DNA of 20,213 nucleotides from Syntrophus sp. (in: bacteria). Its GTDB lineage: Bacteria > Desulfobacterota > Syntrophia > Syntrophales > UBA5619. Position 1 is the stretch's first letter. Every line of letters begins with the position of its first letter. The stretch spans positions 1 to 20,213 of the forward strand of contig PNOO01000014.1 in assembly GCA_013824905.1 (NCBI GenBank), read 5' to 3'. This document shows positions 1 through 5,888 of this stretch, piece by piece. Position numbers and translations under genes: made by a program. The notes below the pieces were generated by a model. That model had not been told where the DNA came from and did no database searches. It was given only the letters and a program-made list of their open reading frames with translations.

Positions 1-1153
1 GGGCGTTGAGATCCTTCGTCCCTTCCCTGAGGATCTCCAAGGACTCTTTCTCTTTGTTGCCGGCAAGAAGGAGCAGAACGGGGAATCCTGGACGCTTGGG
101 AAGTTCCTCCCGCAGGGCCTTGACGACGCCGTGGGCATGATGCCACTGCTCCTGGTTTGCCGCCATGAACCCCCCCAGCATGTAGCCGTCAATCCCCGGT
201 TGGGAGAAAACGAGTTTGGCTGCACGGTAGACCTTGGAGGCGGGCGGGTTCCCGCTCGTATCGGCAAAGTCCGGCACCCTCAAACCCTGTTTGTTCAATC
301 CATCGACGCCGAGCATAGCGCCGCCGCCGCCCATCCCGTGATAACCGATCGTTCCGAAGAGCTCACCCTGGATCTGATTGTTCATCTCGGCGAAATAGCA
401 GGTACCGCGCAGGTCCTTCTCTTCCACCCACCAGGCGATCTTGTCGAGCTCCGTGGGCGGCGTGGAGGACTCGCGGGCCACAGAAATCCCGAGCTCGGGA
501 TGACGGATGGCGGAGGAGTCGTCGATGGAGATTCGGCAGTCGCCGGCGAGGACCTTTCCGTCCTTGGTGACGACCATGGGATTGATTTCGATCAGGCGGG
601 CGCCGTAATTCTTGAAGGTGTCGTAGAGACCGACGATCAGCCTTGCCACCTGGACGATGTGTCCGCTGGGCACATTGACTTTGTTGGCGAGGTTGAGGGC
701 GTCGTAAATCTTGAAACCGCGGATGACGTCGACGTTCATCAGGGCGATCTTGTCGGCGGGAACCGACTCGATATCCATACCGCCCTCGGTGGAGAACATC
801 ACCACGGGACAGCGTGCATCCGCCTGGGCGTTGACGATGATCCCTGCATAGTATTCCTTCTCGATATCAAGCTTTTCTTCGACAAGGACCTTTTCCACAA
901 AGAGCCCCTTGATCGTCATTCCCAAAAGGGCCGCCGCCATCTTTTCCGCCTCTGCCGGCGTGTTGGCGAATTTCACGCCGCCTGCCTTACCGCGTCCTCC
1001 TGCCCAGATCTGGACCTTGATGACGACAGGCTTCCCTATCTTCTCGGCGATTTTCCTGGCCTCCTCAGGCGTTTTGGCAACATCTCCCTGAGGGATCGGC
1101 ATCTTGGCAATCTTGAATAGCGCTTTACCTTCATGCTCATGTAATCGAGCCAT
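1..1153 (-). CDS. SucC-like ATP-grasp acyl-CoA ligase (succinyl-CoA synthetase beta type), 3' end off the window
   Basis: I translated this frame directly: 384 codons from ATG at 1153 run to the window edge without a stop, so the C-terminus is missing. The start has AGGAGG five bases upstream (1159-1164). The N-terminus MARLHEHEGKALF is typical of the beta subunit of succinate-CoA ligase, which makes ATP from ADP and succinyl-CoA (or the reverse) in the cytoplasm. The ATP-grasp loop GGRGKAGGVK is at residues 52-61 and the metal-binding EINPMVV at 189-195. The second half diverges from E. coli SucC: a glycine-rich GMGGGGAMLGVDG (273-285) and DFADTSGNPP (295-304) stand where SucC has NFLDVGG. 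It may therefore be a paralogue for another acyl-CoA. An alpha subunit would be expected further left, outside the window. A strong promoter lies 144 bases upstream. The family is sure; the substrate is not. Confidence 0.88.
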   Translation of the reverse strand, partial: MARLHEHEGKALFKIAKMPIPQGDVAKTPEEARKIAEKIGKPVVIKVQIWAGGRGKAGGVKFANTPAEAEKMAAALLGMTIKGLFVEKVLVEEKLDIEKEYYAGIIVNAQADARCPVVMFSTEGGMDIESVPADKIALMNVDVIRGFKIYDALNLANKVNVPSGHIVQVARLIVGLYDTFKNYGARLIEINPMVVTKDGKVLAGDCRISIDDSSAIRHPELGISVARESSTPPTELDKIAWWVEEKDLRGTCYFAEMNNQIQGELFGTIGYHGMGGGGAMLGVDGLNKQGLRVPDFADTSGNPPASKVYRAAKLVFSQPGIDGYMLGGFMAANQEQWHHAHGVVKALREELPKRPGFPVLLLLAGNKEKESLEILREGTKDLNA

Positions 1154-1158
1154 ATTTG

Positions 1159-1164
1159 CCTCCT
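1159..1164 (-). promoter_or_regulatory. Ribosome binding site of the SucC-like gene
   Basis: AGGAGG on the minus strand, five bases before the ATG at 1153. It fixes the start of a gene whose end is outside the window. Confidence 0.8.
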
Positions 1165-1296
1165 AATACATTCTAGTGTTTTTCACTCCACCTGCCGATT
1201 CGGATGACTTTCGTCCAGATTTCCCGAATTGATCTCAGATGCCATTCGATTCCGCAAGTCGATTGCAGCGGCCCCGAATGACCACTTGACCAAAAA

Positions 1297-1325
1297 TTTG
1301 TAACAGATAGGTCAGGTGATGTCAA
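1297..1325 (-). promoter_or_regulatory. Sigma70-type promoter for the SucC-like gene
   Basis: The minus strand reads TTGACA (1325-1320), exactly 17 bases of spacer, then TACAAA (1302-1297). That is a perfect -35 box and a 5/6 -10 box at optimal spacing. Transcription would start near 1290, leaving an untranslated leader of about 135 bases before the ATG at 1153. I saw no riboswitch fold or terminator in the leader. This is the best promoter match in the window. It suggests the ligase gene begins its own leftward transcript. Confidence 0.7.
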
Positions 1326-1866
1326 TATACAAAACCCTTCATCCGGATGCACCGGGAATACTTCCGTTATCCATCGGACGCAAGAAACGAAACACAAGTG
1401 AGCAAGATGAATGCCAATGCAGATCGGCAGCCATGAAATATTATCAAAGCCTGGAAATCGTTTTTTTGTTTAAAGATAACGAGTCATTATGTGTAATAAA
1501 GAGGTTCTGCACCCTAATATACCGAATTGAGCGGACAAGCAACAAGGTTACTGGATGAAACAAAAAAGTGCGGCATTCGCACGTCATGGTCTCTACGATC
1601 AGGTAAAGTCCGTAGATATGAAAAAGAGAAGTCGGTGTGCGACTATTGCAACGACAGTGCTGATAAAGCACATCGTGGAGGGAGACCTCTCGATGTTCAG
1701 CTAAACCGGAAGACGCATCACCCACCCAAACTCTTTAATTGACGAATATCGATAAATATGCAAGCCTGACCGAAAAAATTGGACCATTTTCCCCCTATTC
1801 GGAAAAGATCTTGGGTAAAATGGCTTAAAATGTTAGTCAGCAGATCTTGTTCATCGGCGGTCCCAT
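1326..1866. other. Intergenic stretch between divergent genes, no convincing gene
   Basis: This is the upstream side of both the leftward ligase and the rightward methyltransferase, and is visibly richer in A and T than its neighbours. Open frames of 71-93 codons exist on both strands (for example 1527-1742 on plus), but they overlap each other, lack good ribosome binding sites and match no family I recognise. It holds an imperfect hairpin at 1784-1823 and presumably the methyltransferase promoter, for which I see no clear -35/-10 pair. It could contain decayed coding sequence, but I cannot show that. Confidence 0.5.
1784..1823 (+). repeat. Imperfect inverted repeat upstream of the methyltransferase gene
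   Basis: CCATTTTCCC (1784-1793) pairs with GGGTAAAATGG (1813-1823), giving ten base pairs with one bulged T at 1816 and a loop of about 19 bases. It sits 43 bases before the ATG. No T-run follows, so it is not a classical terminator. It could be an operator or leader hairpin, or chance in AT-rich DNA. Confidence 0.3.
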
Positions 1867-2949
1867 ATGATTTCTTCTTTACTTTCCGTGTTTAGCTCCC
1901 TGTTATTCCGCACGCGACGAAGGATCGTGACCGCACCCTCCGTGATCCACCGATCGATCATTGGTCGGGCTATTCCGAGCGGGATGATTGACAGCGTCCA
2001 AGTAGAATCCACGGGAGTGATCCGAGTGGAGGGGTGGCATGCCGAAGCCGAGCTACATCCACATCATCTGCTTCCGCAATGCCGGTGGAATAATCAACCC
2101 ATCCCTTTGAGCCAGATTTATCGGACTTGGCGTCCGGATGTATCCTCGGGAATAAATAGCGCCAACCGATTCCTGGGATTCGAGTGCCTCTATATTTTAC
2201 CTGATGCCTTGACTCACACAAGCCAGGCAAAGATGACCGTGGCGTGTGGGAACGAATCCCTGTTTTCCGTCACCGCAGATTTCCAAATGTCCGTTCCCCA
2301 TTACCGACATTTACTGACGACCACGGATATAGGACACAGGGAACACGTTTATGGCGTAGGACCACCTCCTGTCACGGTCCTGCCCGAGATCCTCGATCTC
2401 GCTTTATCCCTTCCGGCTCCCGTTCTCGATCTCGGATGCGGCAGCGGCGCGCTTGTCAACACACTGCGTGTCCGGGGCAGGGAAGCTGTCGGACTGGAGT
2501 TAAGGACGAATCCTTTTCTCGCCTCTATATTGCCCGAAGCGAAACCGCACGTGATGCTGTATGACGGTTCACTGCCCCTTCCCTTTGCCAACGGCCAATT
2601 CCAAAGCGCCATCGCCGTGGAGGTCCTGGAGCATATTGCCGATTATGAAGCGATCGTAGGTGAACTTGCGCGGGTGGCCGCAAACCAAGTGGTGTTGACG
2701 GTTCCCGATATCAGCGCGATTCCTATGGGATTCCATCAGGGGGTGATTCCCTGGCATTTGCTGGAAGCCACCCATATCAATTTTTTTACTCAGCCTGCGT
2801 TGGAAGCGCTGCTGCATCGACATTTCACCCATGTCGATATTTTTCGTATCGGTCCGACCGTCGTCAACGGCGCCAAATGGTTCTGCAGCATGATCGCCGT
2901 GTGTCGGAAATCCCCCATCGGCAACAAGTCATTGGCATCACATCGATAA
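1867..2949 (+). CDS. Two-domain SAM-dependent methyltransferase, probably glycan-related
   Basis: 360 residues, and the only plus-strand gene. The C-terminal half is a class I methyltransferase: SAM-binding DLGCGSG at 188-194, acidic GLELR at 209-213 ending the second strand, EVLEH at 252-256 and VVLTVPD at 275-281. This pattern matches the Methyltransf_11/UbiE-like group. Residues about 40-140 look like a small beta-sandwich module (VRVEGW-type opening at 51-57, RPDV at 89-92, LGFECLYILP at 103-112). I know this GW...RPDV...GF pattern from proteins of polysaccharide and glycoprotein clusters, where it often precedes glycosyltransferase or methyltransferase domains. The acceptor is unknown; a sugar of the neighbouring surface glycan is my inference. 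The ribosome binding site is weak. The last 12 bases overlap the 3' end of the oppositely oriented glycosyltransferase gene. Confidence 0.82.
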   Translation: MISSLLSVFSSLLFRTRRRIVTAPSVIHRSIIGRAIPSGMIDSVQVESTGVIRVEGWHAEAELHPHHLLPQCRWNNQPIPLSQIYRTWRPDVSSGINSANRFLGFECLYILPDALTHTSQAKMTVACGNESLFSVTADFQMSVPHYRHLLTTTDIGHREHVYGVGPPPVTVLPEILDLALSLPAPVLDLGCGSGALVNTLRVRGREAVGLELRTNPFLASILPEAKPHVMLYDGSLPLPFANGQFQSAIAVEVLEHIADYEAIVGELARVAANQVVLTVPDISAIPMGFHQGVIPWHLLEATHINFFTQPALEALLHRHFTHVDIFRIGPTVVNGAKWFCSMIAVCRKSPIGNKSLASHR

Positions 2950-3657
2950 AAAAAATCCGCCGATTCTTTTCTTCATGGCAAAGAGATACCATTTCATATA
3001 TTTCGGCAGCCAGTGAAGAATCCTGAATCGTGAGGCCCCTTGTTGCCTATCCTGCCAGGTGCAGGGGATTTCCGTGACCCTGTGCCCGGAGAAATGGGCC
3101 TTGATCACAATCTCCATCCCTATTTCGAACCCACCGTCGCTCTCGATCGTCAGGGCATCCACTGTCTGTTTCCGATACAACTTAAAACTGTTGGTTACAT
3201 CCGACGTGGGGACACGGGCCATATATCTCAGGCTCAGGCCTGCCATGCGGGAGAGAGTTTTTTTGATGAACGGCCCCCCGATCTGTTTTCCTCCCTTGGC
3301 ATACCTCGACCCGCAGACCACATCAAAGCCTTTTTCGGCGCATGACACCATCTGATCGACCACGCCATAGTCATCGGAAAGATCGGCCATAGTAACCAGT
3401 AAGTACTTCTCCTTGGCTTCCCGCAGGCCCTTCTTGATGGCGTTGACCACCTTTCCGGCGCTGTTTTTCAGTAAAACGAGATCGACGCCCTCTTGCTGAA
3501 TCCTCTTCACCGGGGGAAGGGTGTTGTCTTCGTCGAAATCATAGATGATGTAGATGGCATGGGGCGTATGTACATTCGCCTCGATCGCCCGGATGGTCTG
3601 GCCGATATTTTCCCCCTCGTTGTATACAGGGATGACGATACCCAATTTTTTAGACAA
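2938..3657 (-). CDS. Family 2 glycosyltransferase, DPM1-like (polyprenyl-phosphate sugar synthase type)
   Basis: 239 residues, close to the length of single-domain dolichol-phosphate mannosyltransferase homologues. The GT-A nucleotide-binding start VIPVYNEGENI is at 8-18, YDFDEDNT at 39-46, the DXD-equivalent MADLSDD at 90-96, GSRY at 116-119, GFEIGMEI at 176-183 and EIPCTW at 196-201. Such enzymes move a sugar from a nucleotide donor to a lipid-phosphate carrier on the cytoplasmic face of the membrane. There is no C-terminal membrane pair as in ArnC or GtrB types. The start is TTG at 3657, directly after the TGA of the epimerase gene (TGATTG), with GGAGGG six bases upstream, so translational coupling is likely. 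Together with the dehydrogenase and epimerase upstream it forms a sugar-making and sugar-loading set. Donor and acceptor cannot be read from the sequence. Confidence 0.85.
   Translation of the reverse strand: MSKKLGIVIPVYNEGENIGQTIRAIEANVHTPHAIYIIYDFDEDNTLPPVKRIQQEGVDLVLLKNSAGKVVNAIKKGLREAKEKYLLVTMADLSDDYGVVDQMVSCAEKGFDVVCGSRYAKGGKQIGGPFIKKTLSRMAGLSLRYMARVPTSDVTNSFKLYRKQTVDALTIESDGGFEIGMEIVIKAHFSGHRVTEIPCTWQDRQQGASRFRILHWLPKYMKWYLFAMKKRIGGFFLSM
2949..2970. terminator. Possible bidirectional terminator between converging genes
   Basis: On the minus strand AAAAGAATC, loop GGCG, then GATTTTTTT forms a nine-pair stem running into U-rich RNA, inside the last codons of the glycosyltransferase gene. 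Read on plus, the same hairpin has one mismatch and begins at the methyltransferase stop codon. The stem is AT-rich, so termination may be weak. It is placed where two converging transcripts would need to stop. Confidence 0.35.
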
Positions 3658-4677
3658 TCAAATCCCTCCGACGCGGATCTGGTTTTCTATCCAGGGAATT
3701 ACTTCATCAAGGGCCTCGCTCAGGGAGGTTCGGGCTTCAAAGCCCAAGACCTGTTTTGCCTTCATCACATCGGGCACCCTTTTCTGCACATCGTACTTGA
3801 AAGGATCATCACAAACATATTGAAATGGTTTATCTTCTCTGATTTTTCCCCAGATCATCCGGGCCAGCTCCAGAACGCTCGTCGATACCGGCGTAGAGAG
3901 GTTGAAGTCCTCATTCACCGCCTTGTCGCTTTCAATGCAGGCGCGGATCCCCTTTGCCAGATCCCCGGCATAGGTGTAATGGCGAACCTGGTTCCCCTCC
4001 CCCAGAATGTGCAAGGGATCCTGCCCCTTGAAAACTTTCTGCACAAGGTCAGGGACGACATGGCTCATGGCCAGTTTGATGTTGCCGGAATAGACATCCC
4101 TGTCGTAGACGGCGCGCTTCTCCCCGATACCGACCGCATTGAAAGGCCGGATAATCGTATAAGGCAAACCATACTGCTCGGAGGCTCCCTTGGCAAAATA
4201 TTCGCAGGCCAGCTTCTGAAAACCATACGTGGACAGAGGCGGCGGACACTTCAGTTGCTCCCCTTCGGGAGTGGGATAGGTTGAGCTCGATTCAAAGACC
4301 ATCGAAGACGACATCACATTGATCTTGCGAAGCCTTTTCTCGCGGAATGCCCAAATGGCCGCATCGAAGGTGGCCGCCATGATCCGTTCATTTTCCGCCA
4401 GGAGGTCATAGGCCAGTTCATGAAACAGGGATATCCCGCCGATGATCGCCGCCAGAGCCACAACCTGGTCACAGTCCGCAATCAGTTCCATTATCAACGG
4501 GAGATCTTTGGCATCCCCCTCGACGAACCGGAAATTCGGATGATCGTCATAGCTCTTTGCGACTTTCCCGTATTTCGAAAAATTGTCGATACCGACCACT
4601 TGGTGACCTTGATCGAGCAACTCCTGGACCAGATAACCGCCGATGAATCCCGCCGAACCGCTTACGAGAATCTTCAT
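3658..4677 (-). CDS. NAD-dependent epimerase/dehydratase (extended SDR, nucleotide-sugar modifying)
   Basis: 339 residues from ATG at 4677. An in-frame TTG one codon earlier is possible, but the ATG overlaps the upstream TGA as TGATG, a usual coupling form. Numbering from that TTG as residue 1: the Rossmann GSAGFIG is at 8-14, IDNF at 31-34, catalytic Ser in SSSMVF at 124-129, the YxxxK pair Tyr152/Lys156 in YGFQK, RPFNAVG at 178-184 and GDLAKGI at 239-245. These are the landmarks of the GalE/RmlB/WbpP superfamily acting on NDP-sugars in the cytoplasm. The AAIIGGI segment at 77-83 resembles the GDP-mannose 3,5-epimerase and dTDP-glucose dehydratase side of the family, but I cannot fix the exact reaction. 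The gene lies between the sugar dehydrogenase (1-base overlap) and the glycosyltransferase (no gap). Confidence 0.87.
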   Translation of the reverse strand: MKILVSGSAGFIGGYLVQELLDQGHQVVGIDNFSKYGKVAKSYDDHPNFRFVEGDAKDLPLIMELIADCDQVVALAAIIGGISLFHELAYDLLAENERIMAATFDAAIWAFREKRLRKINVMSSSMVFESSSTYPTPEGEQLKCPPPLSTYGFQKLACEYFAKGASEQYGLPYTIIRPFNAVGIGEKRAVYDRDVYSGNIKLAMSHVVPDLVQKVFKGQDPLHILGEGNQVRHYTYAGDLAKGIRACIESDKAVNEDFNLSTPVSTSVLELARMIWGKIREDKPFQYVCDDPFKYDVQKRVPDVMKAKQVLGFEARTSLSEALDEVIPWIENQIRVGGI

Positions 4678-5876
4678 CAAAACTGCCCCCCTTTGCCGAA
4701 GAAATTCCAGATATCCACAATTGTCCTGGAGGAGAAATCCAATGCCGCTGTATTATAAAGACTGTGAGGCGCCCCTAAAATCAAGATCTCCGATCGATCG
4801 AGGACTTCCGTCAGGGGCAGCAAAGTACTGTCTTTCACGTAAGGATCGGTACAAAGCACATTTTTCGCTTCGATTTCCAGAATCTTTTTCAGTTTATAGG
4901 AGAGAGACTCTCGGGCATCGTCGCTGTCCCCTTTGAAGGCCATGCCCAGGATGCCCACCGTCTTTTCCCGGAGCGGATACTGCTCCTTCAGGCGTTGCAC
5001 GATGAAATTGGGCAACCCCTCGTTCACCAGCATGGCCGAGTGTCCCAGGAAAAACGTGTTGTTGTTGAAAGCGGCGAGCTGCATCGTGTCTTTGAACAGA
5101 CAGGGACCGGCCGCAAATCCAGCCCCGGGCAACCCTTTGGCCCTCGGGTACTCGTGGGTGATCGCCTCATAGATCCGATAGAAATCCAGACCGCCTGTCG
5201 TTGCGATCTGGTAGAACTGGTTGGCGATGGCAAACTGGATGTACCGCCAGACATTGGTAAAGAGCTTCGCCAGTTCCGCCTCTCTGGGCTCCAGGCAAAC
5301 CACATCATCGGTGATAGACAAAAACAGCTCCCGTACCTCCTGAAGCGAAGCCTCGTCAAAAGAAGAGACAATCTGCGGCAGACTTTTCAGCTCCTCGATG
5401 GCCTTGCCTTCAGCGATCCGCTCCGGGCAGAAGGAAACCCGGGTCCTTTTGCCGGCCGCGGTAAACAAATCTTTCACTTTTTCCGTGGTGCCGGGATACA
5501 CTGTACTCCTTAGGATGATATGCTGATCGTCATCCATCAACTCCATGATCCCGGCAAAGAACCTTTTGAACATGGTAAACTCGGGGTTCAGATGCTCGTC
5601 GACCGGGGTCCCGATCACCACAACAATGAAACGGCTTTCCCTGATCACCGATCGGTCCGTAGAGACGTAAAGATTGTTTCCTAGAACCTTTTTAAGTATC
5701 TCCTCGGCGCCTTTTTCCATGAAAGGCATTTTACCGCCGCTGATGGTTTCGGCCGCGTCCCGATCGATATCAAAGAGAACCACCCGCCTGCCCCTCTCGG
5801 CAAACGTAATGCCCAGGGGCAGACCGACATGTCCCAACCCTCCGACAATACAGACGTCATACGCTTGATCTTTCAT
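4677..5876 (-). CDS. UDP-glucose/GDP-mannose dehydrogenase family nucleotide-sugar dehydrogenase
   Basis: 399 residues. I chose ATG at 5876 over the preceding GTG because AAGGAG is five bases before ATG and too close to GTG. The NAD-binding GGLGHVGLPLG is at 12-22, IGTPVDE at 88-94, STVYPGTTEKV at 124-134, PERIAEG at 151-157, and the catalytic Cys259 in GFAAGPCLFKD at 253-263. The substrate-domain segment GMAFKGDSDDARES is at 311-324. These enzymes oxidise C6 of an NDP-hexose twice, giving an NDP-uronate. The GPCLFKD form of the active site, rather than the GSCFPKD of UDP-glucose dehydrogenase, resembles the WecC/TviB/WbpA side (amino-sugar uronates), so an N-acetyl uronic acid is a reasonable guess. 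It is second in the glycan operon, nine bases after the membrane protein's stop codon at 5889. Confidence 0.88.
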   Translation of the reverse strand: MKDQAYDVCIVGGLGHVGLPLGITFAERGRRVVLFDIDRDAAETISGGKMPFMEKGAEEILKKVLGNNLYVSTDRSVIRESRFIVVVIGTPVDEHLNPEFTMFKRFFAGIMELMDDDQHIILRSTVYPGTTEKVKDLFTAAGKRTRVSFCPERIAEGKAIEELKSLPQIVSSFDEASLQEVRELFLSITDDVVCLEPREAELAKLFTNVWRYIQFAIANQFYQIATTGGLDFYRIYEAITHEYPRAKGLPGAGFAAGPCLFKDTMQLAAFNNNTFFLGHSAMLVNEGLPNFIVQRLKEQYPLREKTVGILGMAFKGDSDDARESLSYKLKKILEIEAKNVLCTDPYVKDSTLLPLTEVLDRSEILILGAPHSLYNTAALDFSSRTIVDIWNFFGKGGQF

Positions 5877-5888
5877 CACTTCTCCTTG

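Noticed and set aside
131..1120. Long plus-strand open frame of 329 codons
   Set aside because: It is antisense to the SucC-like gene, whose full-length ATP-grasp motifs and ribosome binding site are convincing. Its composition is the His/Asp/Gly-rich type seen in shadows of GC-rich genes.
1527..1742. Plus-strand frame of 71 codons with CDYC and many basic residues
   Set aside because: It overlaps a minus-strand frame of similar size, has no ribosome binding site, and I recognise no family. It could be a decayed remnant, but the sequence alone does not show it.
4925..4936. Second copy of the GGGGACAG repeat core
   Set aside because: CTGTCCCC occurs here inside the sugar dehydrogenase gene, but the match stops after eight bases and no inverted partner is present.
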